Source: Thalassotalea sp. HSM 43 (GTDB taxonomy: Bacteria > Pseudomonadota > Gammaproteobacteria > Enterobacterales > Alteromonadaceae). From it: 64,000 bases of DNA. Both the position numbers and the translations under genes were made by a program. A model generated the notes under the pieces. It was not told the DNA's origin, did no database searches, and was given only the letters and a program-made list of their open reading frames with translations. Shown piece by piece: positions 1-7,745 of this stretch. The first letter of the stretch is position 1. Every line of letters starts with the position of its first letter. The DNA lies in contig NZ_CP038493.1 in the NCBI RefSeq assembly GCF_004752005.1, forward strand, positions 1,574,302-1,638,301, read 5' to 3'.

Positions 1-158
1 CTTGTGCATTGAACATTATTTTCTTTGCTTATAGCTGGAAATTGAAGTTTAATGCCGACAAACAAACGGCGATGCAAACCTTTCGTTTTTCCATCGTCCA
101 CTTAATGTTGTTGTTTATAGTGTTATTGGTTGATCACTACGCGCTTCCGGCGGTGTGA
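1..158 (+). CDS. cyoE: Protoheme IX farnesyltransferase (haem O synthase), C-terminal end
   Basis: Partial: only the last 51 codons are in the window, in the frame starting at base 3 and ending in TGA at 156-158. The translated tail has the short basic loop ([10 protein letters not shown]) followed by a final hydrophobic helix ([20 protein letters not shown]) typical of the last membrane segment of CyoE/CtaB, which farnesylates haem B to haem O for cytochrome oxidase. The following gene is a Sco1/SenC copper protein, a usual neighbour of ctaB in cytochrome oxidase assembly clusters, and supports the call. Confidence is limited by the short fragment. Confidence 0.75.
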   Translation, partial: CALNIIFFAYSWKLKFNADKQTAMQTFRFSIVHLMLLFIVLLVDHYALPAV

Positions 159-187
159 TCATCATTTGCAGATAAGAAGTAGCAAAG

Positions 188-823
188 ATGAATAAAGTTT
201 TAGTCGTTATTATTGCCGTTATTGCTGTTGCAATGGGGGCATTTCTCTACCAAAGTCAACGCCAGATGGCAGAGCCTAAACACGCCCTGTTGTATCAGCA
301 GCCGCGATCAATCGCTAACTTTAATCTTACCGACCATAACGGTGAGCAGTTTGATAACAGCAATTTGCAAGGCAAATGGAGCTTGTTCTTCTTTGGCTAT
401 ACCTCGTGTCCTGATGTTTGCCCGATGACATTGCAAGAGCTTAACTACATCTATCCACAGATGCAGGAAATCACCGGCAATCAGGTACAAGTTGCCATGG
501 TCACCGCCGATCCAAAACGTGATACCGTCGAGCAGTTAAACAATTACATTAATTATTTTAATGACGACTTTATTGCATTGCGCGGTGGTCACGATACGCT
601 GTTTCCGTTTTCCCGCAGTCTTGGCTTAATGTATGCCATTACCGAGGATACCAACCAAGAGTTTTATTTGGTTAATCACAGTGCGTCTATTGTTATGACC
701 AATCCACAAGGGCAAATCCAAGCCATTTTCAAGCCTATTCAAGGTGAGCCCGGCACTGTGCCGGCGATTGATTCTGAGCGTATGCTGGAAGATTTTAAGC
801 TAATTTACTCGCAAGTTAATTAG
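188..823 (+). CDS. SCO1/SenC family copper chaperone for cytochrome c oxidase
   Basis: A 211-residue protein with one N-terminal membrane anchor (about residues 4-20), so the thioredoxin-like domain should lie in the periplasm. The copper site is visible: C74 and C78 in the CPDVC motif, and H164 in LVNHSAS. Sco proteins deliver copper to, or reduce, the CuA site of subunit II of cytochrome c oxidase. It lies 29 bp downstream of cyoE and is probably cotranscribed, fitting a ctaB-sco end of an oxidase assembly cluster. Length is normal for the family. Confidence 0.93.
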   Translation: MNKVLVVIIAVIAVAMGAFLYQSQRQMAEPKHALLYQQPRSIANFNLTDHNGEQFDNSNLQGKWSLFFFGYTSCPDVCPMTLQELNYIYPQMQEITGNQVQVAMVTADPKRDTVEQLNNYINYFNDDFIALRGGHDTLFPFSRSLGLMYAITEDTNQEFYLVNHSASIVMTNPQGQIQAIFKPIQGEPGTVPAIDSERMLEDFKLIYSQVN

Positions 824-885
824 TCTCATTTGCGGCTAAGCATTGAAATTATAAAAAATATCCTCATTTAATTGATATCTAACAA

Positions 886-909
886 GTAGAGTCACAATTG
901 TGGCTCTAC
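886..909. promoter_or_regulatory. 24-bp near-perfect palindrome upstream of the YebC-type gene
   Basis: GTAGAG and CTCTAC arms enclose the symmetric core CACAATTGTG, with a single mismatch across the whole 24 bp. No T run follows, so it is a poor terminator. It sits 61 bp before the next start codon and could be an operator or a short hairpin in the leader. The binding protein is unknown. Confidence 0.45.
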
Positions 910-970
910 ACACTAACGTCAATCCTTGCTAAAATTGGCGCAAATGAATTCAAACGAAGAGACATGACTA

Positions 971-1696
971 ATGGGTAGAGCGTTCCAAAACCGTAAAGAG
1001 TCTATGGCGAAAACCGCCGGCCAAAAGACCAAAGTGTATTCAAAATACGGTAAAGAAATCTATGTGTGTGCGAAAAACGGTGGCCTCGACCCTGATGGCA
1101 ACCTAGCATTGCGTCGTCTGATCGATAAAGCCAAAAAAGATCAAGTACCAACACACGTAATCGACAAAGCAATCGACAAAGCCAGCGGTGCCGGTGGTGA
1201 AAACTACGAACCAGCTCGTTACGAAGGTTTTGGCCCTGGCGGCTTTATGGTGATTGTTGACTGTCTAACCGACAACCCAAACCGTACCATCAAAGATGTG
1301 CGTATTGCGTTCACTAAGACCGACTCAAAAATTGGTGCCCAAGGCTCAGCTGCGTTCATGTTTGACCACGTTGCGCTATTCTGTTTCGCCGGTGATGACG
1401 ATGAAGCCATTTTCGAAGCCCTAATGATGGCTGACGTAGATGTGACTAACGTTGAGAAAGAAGACGGTATCATTACCGTAACAGCGCCACATACTGAATA
1501 CTTCAATACTAAAAATGCATTAGCTGAAGAACTTGGTGACGTTGAATTTGAAGTCGACGAGATCACGTGGATCCCACAAGATTACAAAGAAATCAGCGAA
1601 GAAGACGACATCAAGATGTTCGACAAGTTTATGGACATGCTGAACGACAGCGATGATGTACAAAACATCTACCATAACGCAGAAGTAAAACGCTAA
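971..1696 (+). CDS. YebC/PmpR family protein, YeeN-like subgroup
   Basis: A 241-residue member of the YebC/TACO1 family. The family signature runs from the N-terminal MGRAFQNRK through [13 protein letters not shown], with [15 protein letters not shown] and the YEGFGPGG loop. The N-terminus (MGR rather than MAGHSKW) and the C-terminal DDDIKMF...DVQNIYHN resemble E. coli YeeN more than YebC. Family members are reported as DNA-binding regulators and, more recently, as ribosome-associated factors relieving stalling; which applies here cannot be told from sequence. It is monocistronic, with its own terminator. Confidence 0.93.
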   Translation: MGRAFQNRKESMAKTAGQKTKVYSKYGKEIYVCAKNGGLDPDGNLALRRLIDKAKKDQVPTHVIDKAIDKASGAGGENYEPARYEGFGPGGFMVIVDCLTDNPNRTIKDVRIAFTKTDSKIGAQGSAAFMFDHVALFCFAGDDDEAIFEALMMADVDVTNVEKEDGIITVTAPHTEYFNTKNALAEELGDVEFEVDEITWIPQDYKEISEEDDIKMFDKFMDMLNDSDDVQNIYHNAEVKR

Positions 1697-1714
1697 CGAC
1701 TCGCCTAATAAACA

Positions 1715-1744
1715 AAAAGCCAACTCATTGAGTTGGCTTTTTTC
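1715..1744 (+). terminator. Rho-independent terminator of the YebC-type gene
   Basis: GCCAACTCA pairs with TGAGTTGGC, preceded by an A run and followed by TTTTTT, 19 bp after the stop codon. Confidence 0.85.
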
Positions 1745-1803
1745 TTCAAGGGGTCAGAACACTTGAAATGACAATGAACTTTCAAGTGATCTGACCCCTT
1801 GAA
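1745..1803. repeat. REP/REPIN-like palindromic element (59 bp)
   Basis: Two 24-base arms beginning TTCAAGGGGTCAGA are inverted around an 11-base spacer, with one mismatch (position 15 of the arm). The GGGGTCAGA core resembles palindromes that accompany Y1-family REP-associated transposases (RAYTs) in many proteobacteria; that link is from memory. It fills the gap between the YebC terminator and the Nudix stop codon. No transposase gene is in the window. Confidence 0.6.
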
Positions 1804-1807
1804 AAGA

Positions 1808-2323
1808 TTACAGCAATTCTTTTACGATCAGCTTTAGTAAAAACGTTTCCCTTTCAATCGACATACCCTTTTTCTCACTGTTGGCCATGGTATGTTCATT
1901 GTGGGCAATGGCTTGATAAATATTGATCCATACCGGACGCATGCCATTGGCAATTTCGTGGGCTTCCAGTTCGGTGTTGGCTAACTCATCGTCAATTTCA
2001 CAGGTATAACAAAACGATTCCATATGCATGATGTCATAGTCGGCTTTGTACCAAGGTCGGAACTCTTCATAACGGCCAAACGCTTGCACATTGCGAATAT
2101 TTTGCGCACCGGTTTCTTCTTTTAGTTCGCGCACTAAACCTTGCTCTAAATCTTCACCTTCATCAACCCCGCCGCCTGGCAAGGTGTAGTCATGATAGCG
2201 CTCGGTATACAGCAATAAAATCTGCTCGCCACGAACGATAATGGCGCGTGCCGCTTGGCGATGAAAACTGCTGGCACAAAGGTTGTCGATATCAGGATGA
2301 GTGGTACTTCGTAAAAGGCGCAT
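1808..2323 (-). CDS. Nudix family hydrolase
   Basis: A 171-residue protein with a complete Nudix box at residues 51-72: G51, E57, R65-E66, E69-E70 and G72 match G-x5-E-x7-RE-U-xEE-x-G, so the metal-binding loop that hydrolyses nucleoside diphosphates linked to another moiety should be active. The substrate cannot be named from sequence. The C-terminal half carries the usual second beta/alpha unit and ends at residue 171. It is encoded alone, on the minus strand, with its stop next to the REP-like palindrome. Confidence 0.9.
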   Translation of the reverse strand: MRLLRSTTHPDIDNLCASSFHRQAARAIIVRGEQILLLYTERYHDYTLPGGGVDEGEDLEQGLVRELKEETGAQNIRNVQAFGRYEEFRPWYKADYDIMHMESFCYTCEIDDELANTELEAHEIANGMRPVWINIYQAIAHNEHTMANSEKKGMSIERETFLLKLIVKELL

Positions 2324-2382
2324 GAGGATATATTGAACGTTAAAAGTGGGGCAAGCCTACTGACTTTGCCCCGAAATAGCAA

Positions 2383-3051
2383 TTAAATTGGTAAGCCCCA
2401 TTCACGCAAGATTTGCTCTTCTTCAGCAATCAGCGTGGCAAATATTTCACTGGCGAATACTCGGCCAATATAGGCAGCGGTTTTCGGCCATTTGCTGGCA
2501 TCGCAACTGACTTTACAATGACGCATTAGGACAAACATCGAGCACACGGACAAATCGCCATAGCTCATTGTATTGCCGACCAAGTAATCGTCATCTAGCT
2601 CAGATTCGAGGTAATCAAAAATCGCTGGGATTTCTTTGCTGATCGCTAAATCAATTTCATCTTGTGCCGGCGGACGATTAAAAAACGCTTCGGCGAGATA
2701 CATCTCTGCAAATAAATGACCACCAATCGCTGCCACCATCACCGTGGTTGAATAGGTCGCAAACCATTCACTGCGCGCTGCGAATAAGTTGTCTTCTGGC
2801 AATAGCGCTGGCTGTGGGTACTGACGGTCGAGAAAGCGTATGATCACTTCTGAGTCGGTAATGTAATCACCATCATGACATAACAAAGGGATTTTCCCAG
2901 TGGGACTGTTATCGACAAATTCTGCTGGTTTTTCTGGTGAAAATGGGAATACCACCTGCTGTGTATACTCAAGCCCTTTAAATGCCAATGCCAAACGAAC
3001 GCGGCGCACGTATGGGGATGGTTGGGCACCATAAAGTGTTATCTCTGCCAT
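2383..3051 (-). CDS. Glutathione S-transferase family protein
   Basis: A 222-residue protein with a thioredoxin-like N-terminal domain (residues 1-80; ITLYGAQPSPYVRRVRLAL, then the glutathione-site TGKIPLL and ITDSEVIIRFLD) and an all-helical C-terminal domain. I start at the ATG at 3051 because AAGGA lies 9 bp upstream; the open frame continues to 3255, but that stretch overlaps the upstream deacetylase gene and looks non-coding. It begins 10 bp after the deacetylase stop codon, so the two are likely cotranscribed. The substrate is unknown. Confidence 0.9.
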   Translation of the reverse strand: MAEITLYGAQPSPYVRRVRLALAFKGLEYTQQVVFPFSPEKPAEFVDNSPTGKIPLLCHDGDYITDSEVIIRFLDRQYPQPALLPEDNLFAARSEWFATYSTTVMVAAIGGHLFAEMYLAEAFFNRPPAQDEIDLAISKEIPAIFDYLESELDDDYLVGNTMSYGDLSVCSMFVLMRHCKVSCDASKWPKTAAYIGRVFASEIFATLIAEEEQILREWGLPI

Positions 3052-3061
3052 ATCAAATTCC

Positions 3062-4117
3062 TTAATTGTTATACCAACTGCCGTCTTTTTTCGGTACAAA
3101 CCAAGCGCGTGAGTACCAGTAAAAACGACCAGGCTTGGAAATACTCGGTGCCGTGCAATTGGCGCGGTTTCGTCCCGGGTTGAAGTTACTATCAAAAACC
3201 ATAGTAAAGCTTTTCTTGTCTTGCCATTGTATTTGCGCCTTACCTTTACCCGCAATAAAGCAGGCCAGCATATTCTGGTAAAAATCGGTGCTGTTTAATG
3301 TGACCAAAGTGTCAGGCTGTGCCGCATACGGCACAATTGTCTCGGCGCGTTGACTGCTCGTGGTTAAATCAAACGCCAAGGCATTAAGCTTGTCCTTTAA
3401 TGCCGTGAGTTTATCGTAAGGCATAGACGCCGGAAACCGAGGCACGGCGGTCAAATCGGTACTCGCGCCAACCGCGCCGGATTGCTGGGTAAAGACCACA
3501 AAGCCTAGCTTTTCTAATTTTTGCTGTGCTTGCGGCGTATATTCGCCATATGGCAACGCAAAGTAGCGCCAGCTCTGACCTGTGTGTTGTTCGATGACTT
3601 TTTCAGATTTGACCAGTTCCGCCAATTTATTATCAAGCCAGGTGTTTTCACCCACACCTTTTGGTACCTTAACCAGTGAATCATGCAAATAGCCATGATT
3701 GCCAATAAGCACACCATCATCAGACATCGCCTTAATTTGCGGCCAAGTTAAATACATACCGGCTTTTTTCGGTACCGTGCCAGGATTAATAAACATGGTA
3801 TACGGGTAACCGTATCGTTTGAGCAGCGGATGACCGTTTTCAAGAATATCGCTGTAGCCATCATCAAAGGTAATCACCACGGTTTTATCGGTCAGTGGTT
3901 GGTTGTTCTTGATACGCTCAACTACCTCATTTAAAGCCACGACTTTGTAGTCATTTTGTTGTAAATATTGCAGGTGTTTTTCAAACTGTTGCGGCGTTAT
4001 GGAAGTACTTTTTGGCGTTTTATCAGAGACATGATGATAGACCAAAATCACCGTTGCAAAACTTGGTAAAGAGCAACACATCAATATAACTGATAATAAA
4101 ATAACGACTTTTTTCAT
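3062..4117 (-). CDS. Secreted polysaccharide deacetylase (NodB-fold) family protein
   Basis: A 351-residue protein with a signal peptide (residues 1-21, ending SFA) and a carbohydrate esterase family 4 domain. The metal-binding aspartates are in VVITFDDGYSD and the histidines in IGNHGYLHD; YHHVSD near the N-terminus is usual for this subgroup. The last ~100 residues form an extra C-terminal domain without a recognisable fold, rich in aromatic residues (FYWYSRAWFVP). It probably removes acetyl groups from an envelope or environmental glycan. It is divergent from the MATE gene and upstream of gst. Confidence 0.88.
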   Translation of the reverse strand: MKKVVILLSVILMCCSLPSFATVILVYHHVSDKTPKSTSITPQQFEKHLQYLQQNDYKVVALNEVVERIKNNQPLTDKTVVITFDDGYSDILENGHPLLKRYGYPYTMFINPGTVPKKAGMYLTWPQIKAMSDDGVLIGNHGYLHDSLVKVPKGVGENTWLDNKLAELVKSEKVIEQHTGQSWRYFALPYGEYTPQAQQKLEKLGFVVFTQQSGAVGASTDLTAVPRFPASMPYDKLTALKDKLNALAFDLTTSSQRAETIVPYAAQPDTLVTLNSTDFYQNMLACFIAGKGKAQIQWQDKKSFTMVFDSNFNPGRNRANCTAPSISKPGRFYWYSRAWFVPKKDGSWYNN

Positions 4118-4191
4118 ATCTCAGAGCTAAATAATCGGATATTATCTAAGATTATCACAGTGCTAAGTAGCGAATAAAGGAAAGCCTCTCG

Positions 4192-5532
4192 TTGAACGCC
4201 CGCCTTAAAGAGCGCAGTGCCCTTTTTGCCTTGGCATTGCCCATGATCTTATCCAATATCACTGTCCCATTATTGGGGCTGGTGGATACTGGTGTTATCG
4301 GCCATTTAGGTGAGCCTTATTACCTTGGTGCCACCGCCGTTGGCTCGATGATCATCACCTTTGTCACCTGGTTTTGTGGCTTTTTACGGATGTCGACTAC
4401 CGGGCTTGCTGCCCAAGCCTTTGGCAGCCAAGACCAACAACAAGTGTTACTGGTACTCAGTCGAGGCTTACTCGTTGCCTTTGCCATCGGCATCAGTTTT
4501 GTATTGCTGCAAAGCCTGTATGTAGATTCGGCGCTGTATTTGAGTGGCGGCAGTGAAAAGGTACTTGAGTACGCCAAACAATACTGTGAAATCCGCATAT
4601 GGGGCTTACCTGCCGCGTTAGCCAATTTGGTGTTGCTCGGTTGGTTATTGGGTATGCACAAAGCCAAGTATGCGATGTGGCTACTGATCATTACCAACAG
4701 CGTTAACTTAAGTTTAGATTTGCTGTTTGTCTTAGTGTTTGAATGGGGCGTTGCCGGTGTGGCTTGGGCAACACTTATTGCCGAATACAGCTGCTTATTT
4801 ATTGGTTTAGCGATGGCGGCGCGCACCTTACAAACCAGTAAAAGCGCGTTATTAAAACCGCTATTTGCGGCACCGAAGCAATTTTTTGCGCGCGAATCAT
4901 TTTTCCCTTTCCTCGCCCTTAACCGCGATATCGTCATTCGTACTTTGTGTTTAGAAATCTGCTTTGTGTTTATCACATTTATGGGCGCGCGACTCGGTGA
5001 TACTGTGGTTGCCGCCAACGCAATATTATTAAACTTCTTACTGCTTATTTCATTCGGTTTAGATGGCATTGCCTATGGCGCAGAAGCGCGTGTCGGCAGA
5101 GCCAAAGGGGCTAAAGACAGTGTCGCAATGCAGTTATCGGTAAGTGTCGCTAATCGCTTTAACATCATTTTAGCGATTGGTTATTCGCTGCTGTTTTTAC
5201 TGTTTGGCCAATATTTTATTCAAATGCTGACCAATATCGATGCCATCGTCGCCTATGCCACAGAATTCTTACCCTGGATTATCGCCCTGCCTGTTATTGC
5301 TTGTTGGTGTTATCTCTACGACGGTGTCTACATAGGCCTGACGCAAGCAGCAACCATGCGCAACTCGATGGTCATATCCACCTTCTTAGTGTTCTTCCCT
5401 ACCTGGTTTTTACTTAAAGACTTTGGTAACCATGGCCTTTGGGCTGCGTTTTGCTTTTTTATGGCGGCGCGTGGCATCACCCTTTATTGGCATTACAAGC
5501 GCAATTATGCCAACGCAAACTGGACCGATTAA
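4192..5532 (+). CDS. dinF: MATE family efflux transporter, DinF-like
   Basis: A 446-residue polytopic inner-membrane protein with about 12 helices in two MATE repeats. The N-terminal LALPMILSNITVPLLGLVD and VIGHLG are diagnostic for the DinF/NorM group, exporters driven by Na+ or H+ gradients. The start is TTG at 4192; AAAGGA lies about 10 bp upstream and no ATG fits. In E. coli dinF follows lexA and is SOS-regulated, but no LexA box or lexA gene is visible here, so that regulation should not be assumed. The MFS gene begins 3 bp downstream, a tight operon. Confidence 0.88.
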   Translation: MNARLKERSALFALALPMILSNITVPLLGLVDTGVIGHLGEPYYLGATAVGSMIITFVTWFCGFLRMSTTGLAAQAFGSQDQQQVLLVLSRGLLVAFAIGISFVLLQSLYVDSALYLSGGSEKVLEYAKQYCEIRIWGLPAALANLVLLGWLLGMHKAKYAMWLLIITNSVNLSLDLLFVLVFEWGVAGVAWATLIAEYSCLFIGLAMAARTLQTSKSALLKPLFAAPKQFFARESFFPFLALNRDIVIRTLCLEICFVFITFMGARLGDTVVAANAILLNFLLLISFGLDGIAYGAEARVGRAKGAKDSVAMQLSVSVANRFNIILAIGYSLLFLLFGQYFIQMLTNIDAIVAYATEFLPWIIALPVIACWCYLYDGVYIGLTQAATMRNSMVISTFLVFFPTWFLLKDFGNHGLWAAFCFFMAARGITLYWHYKRNYANANWTD

Positions 5533-5535
5533 TCG

Positions 5536-6783
5536 ATGAATATGACCTTAGCAGGTATCGTGCTGGCGATGCTGGCCGCCATTTGGGTGTTGATAAAAGT
5601 ATTTGGCTACCCGCGCAATATTTGGGTGCTGTTTGTCACCATGCCGATGTTGATGTGCATCAGCTCCACCATCACCTTTATTGGCGGATTGCTGGCAACA
5701 AAAATTGCCCCAGATCCGACATTAGCCACCATGCCATTAACAACCATGATTATCGGCACCGCTTTGGCGACTTTATTTATATCAAAATTAAACCAACGCT
5801 TTGGCCGTAAAATTGCCACTAACATTGGCTTTATTATGGCGATTATCGGTGCCAGTTTGGCCTGTATTGCCGCTATAAATGGCTCGTTCAGTTTATTATT
5901 GTTAGCCACCATGATCATGGGTTCGAGCTTGGCATTTGCGCAACAAATGCGTTTCGCGGCGATTGAAAGCGTTACCGCCGAGCAAGCCCCCAAAGTGCTA
6001 TCCGCATTGATGTTATCCGGAGTGTACGCCGCCATGCTGGGACCAGAAGTGGCATTTCTCGGCAAAGATTGGATCGCCTCAGAGCATGGCTACGCCGGCT
6101 CATTTTTGGGTTTGGCATTAGTGGTTGCCTTGGCAATGGGATTGTTTCAATTATTCAGCAACCCTAGCGTCAAAGAAGAGAGCCAAGTGCACGGCGATGC
6201 TCGAGGTTTATCGGTCATCATAAAACAACCGATATTTATGATTGCGCTGCTATCAGCGGCGATTGGGTATGGCTTGATGAGCTTTATTATGACCGCAACG
6301 CCATTAAGCATGCACGACATGAACGGCCATTCATTGCATGATACTAAGTGGGTTATTCAAAGCCATGTCATTGCCATGTTTTTGCCGTCACTGCTAACCG
6401 GTTGGCTCATTAAAAAGTATCATTCGGTATGGGTGCTAAGTGCCGGACTTGCCGCCTATGCGTTAGTTGCTATTATCGCCTTAAGTGGCCAACATGTGAT
6501 TCATTATTGGTGGGCATTGGTGTTATTGGGTATCGGATGGAACTTCCTGTTTATTACCGGCACGGTATTATTGCCACAAAGCTATCACAACAATGAACGG
6601 TTTAAGGTTCAGGCGGCCAATGACTTTGTTATCTTTGTCACTCAAGCGTTAGCGTCTTTATTGGCGGGTTGGTTGTTATTTAAAAGCAGCTGGACAATGG
6701 TGGTGCTGTCTATGGTGCCATTTATTATCATTATGTTTTTTGTTATCCGCTGGCACAACAAAGATCGCAAGCATCAAATTTAA
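5536..6783 (+). CDS. MFS transporter
   Basis: A 415-residue protein with about 12 hydrophobic helices and the MFS loop 2-3 signature in NQRFGRKIATN (about residues 86-96). Two six-helix halves are joined by a cytoplasmic loop around residues 205-225 (VKEESQVHGDARG). It starts 3 bp after the dinF stop, so translation is probably coupled. The substrate is unknown; pairing with a MATE exporter suggests drug or metabolite efflux, which is inference only. Confidence 0.88.
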   Translation: MNMTLAGIVLAMLAAIWVLIKVFGYPRNIWVLFVTMPMLMCISSTITFIGGLLATKIAPDPTLATMPLTTMIIGTALATLFISKLNQRFGRKIATNIGFIMAIIGASLACIAAINGSFSLLLLATMIMGSSLAFAQQMRFAAIESVTAEQAPKVLSALMLSGVYAAMLGPEVAFLGKDWIASEHGYAGSFLGLALVVALAMGLFQLFSNPSVKEESQVHGDARGLSVIIKQPIFMIALLSAAIGYGLMSFIMTATPLSMHDMNGHSLHDTKWVIQSHVIAMFLPSLLTGWLIKKYHSVWVLSAGLAAYALVAIIALSGQHVIHYWWALVLLGIGWNFLFITGTVLLPQSYHNNERFKVQAANDFVIFVTQALASLLAGWLLFKSSWTMVVLSMVPFIIIMFFVIRWHNKDRKHQI

Positions 6784-6816
6784 ACTCAAACAGTCGCAAC
6801 GGTTTATTGCTGTCAT

Positions 6817-6881
6817 AACCGCGTGTCTTAACCGCGTGTCTTAACCGCAAGTCATAACCGCGTGTCATAAGCGCGTTGCTC
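6817..6881. repeat. Degenerate 13-bp tandem repeat after the MFS gene
   Basis: Four units of AACCGCGTGTCTT with a few substitutions (6817-6829, 6830-6842, 6843-6855, 6856-6868) and a fifth degraded unit to 6881. Units 1 and 2 are identical. It lies 33 bp past the MFS stop codon, with no ORF of its own. Confidence 0.85.
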
Positions 6882-6893
6882 GCAAACCGCGCA

Positions 6894-6924
6894 CAAAAAA
6901 GCCGGCATCAGCCGGCTTTCTAAT
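6894..6924 (-). terminator. Terminator of nfuA, possibly bidirectional
   Basis: AGCCGGC and GCCGGCT arms around the loop ATCA. On the minus strand the stem is followed by TTTTTT; on the plus strand only by TTTC, so it mainly serves nfuA. Confidence 0.85.
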
Positions 6925-6943
6925 TTATTGTGTCAGCAACTGA

Positions 6944-7522
6944 CTAGTAGTAAGAGTGCTCACCACGCTGATGTTCAGTCACATCGCGTACACCTTTGAT
7001 CTCACCAGCCATGATATCAACCAATTGCTTCTCAACACCGTCTTTTACGGTTAAATCAATTTGCGAACAACCGTTACAGCCACCACCAAATTGCAAGATA
7101 GCAATACCGTCATCGGTGATTTCAACCAATTGACAGTTACCACCGTGACCAGCAAGTTGTGGATTAACTTCTGACTCGATAAAGTAATTTACGCGTTCAA
7201 ACAATGGCGCATCTTCGTTTACTCTACGAAGCTTAGCGTTTGGTGCTTTTAAGGTTAACTGTGAACCCATTTGGTCAGTTACGAAATCAACCTCGGCATC
7301 TTCAAGGTACTTTTCACTGTCTTTATCAACCAAGGCAGCAAAACCGTTATATTCGATGCGAATATCGTCAGCTTCAATCGCTTCAACAGGGCAGTATGAA
7401 ACACCACACTCAGCTTGTGCTGTGCCTGGGTTTACTACAAATACGCGAATACAGGTGCCTTCAGCTTGTTGTGAAAGCAGTTTTACAAAATGCTGCTGCG
7501 CAGTTTCGGAAATATTAATCAT
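6944..7522 (-). CDS. nfuA: Fe-S biogenesis protein NfuA
   Basis: A 192-residue protein with an N-terminal degenerate A-type scaffold domain (residues 1-95) and a C-terminal Nfu domain. The cluster-binding cysteines are C149 and C152 in GGGCNGC, the same numbering as E. coli NfuA. It carries 4Fe-4S clusters to client apoproteins such as lipoyl synthase and aconitase, especially under oxidative stress or iron limitation. In E. coli it neighbours bioH and gntX (comF); here those genes lie about 3 kb away, beyond an M14 peptidase. An IscR-like operator lies upstream. Confidence 0.96.
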   Translation of the reverse strand: MINISETAQQHFVKLLSQQAEGTCIRVFVVNPGTAQAECGVSYCPVEAIEADDIRIEYNGFAALVDKDSEKYLEDAEVDFVTDQMGSQLTLKAPNAKLRRVNEDAPLFERVNYFIESEVNPQLAGHGGNCQLVEITDDGIAILQFGGGCNGCSQIDLTVKDGVEKQLVDIMAGEIKGVRDVTEHQRGEHSYY

Positions 7523-7566
7523 AGGTGTCTCGCTAAATGCTCACTTCGACATTTAAGGTCAGGATA

Positions 7567-7591
7567 ATTCCTGACTATTTAACTCAAGTAT
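7567..7591 (-). promoter_or_regulatory. Candidate IscR type 1 operator in the nfuA promoter
   Basis: Read on the minus strand, the 25 bases begin ATACTTGAGT and end AGTCAGGAAT. Compared with the IscR type 1 consensus as I recall it (ATASYYGACTRWWW followed by YAGTCRRSTAT), 22 of 25 positions agree. It lies 45-69 bp upstream of the nfuA start codon, where a promoter is expected. E. coli nfuA (yhgI) is an IscR-repressed gene. Confidence 0.7.
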
Positions 7592-7745
7592 GGGGCCTAT
7601 AATACGCTTCTCAAGGGTAAAACTCCAAATAACTTTTTAATTTTGTCTATGCTTAAACAACCCCTGTTCTGAAAATAGCTGCAACTTTGCTAGTCATTTT
7701 TGCTAAAGTATTAAAAATAATCATGTTTTATACGTTTTTTCATTA

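Noticed and set aside
3052-3255. N-terminal extension of the glutathione S-transferase
   Set aside because: The added residues overlap the deacetylase gene in another frame and have no GST character; ATG 3051 has a good ribosome site.
4118-4191. Possible LexA/SOS box before the dinF-like gene
   Set aside because: No CTGT-N8-ACAG motif seen, and no lexA neighbour, so SOS control is not supported here.
4320-5069. 249-codon frame on the minus strand opposite dinF
   Set aside because: Lies wholly within dinF, rich in Ser/Lys/Asn/Thr as usual for antisense frames of membrane proteins; no ribosome site or family.
6817-6881. Possible CRISPR-like array
   Set aside because: Units are contiguous 13-mers with no spacers, and no cas genes are near. 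Same for the other five arrays.
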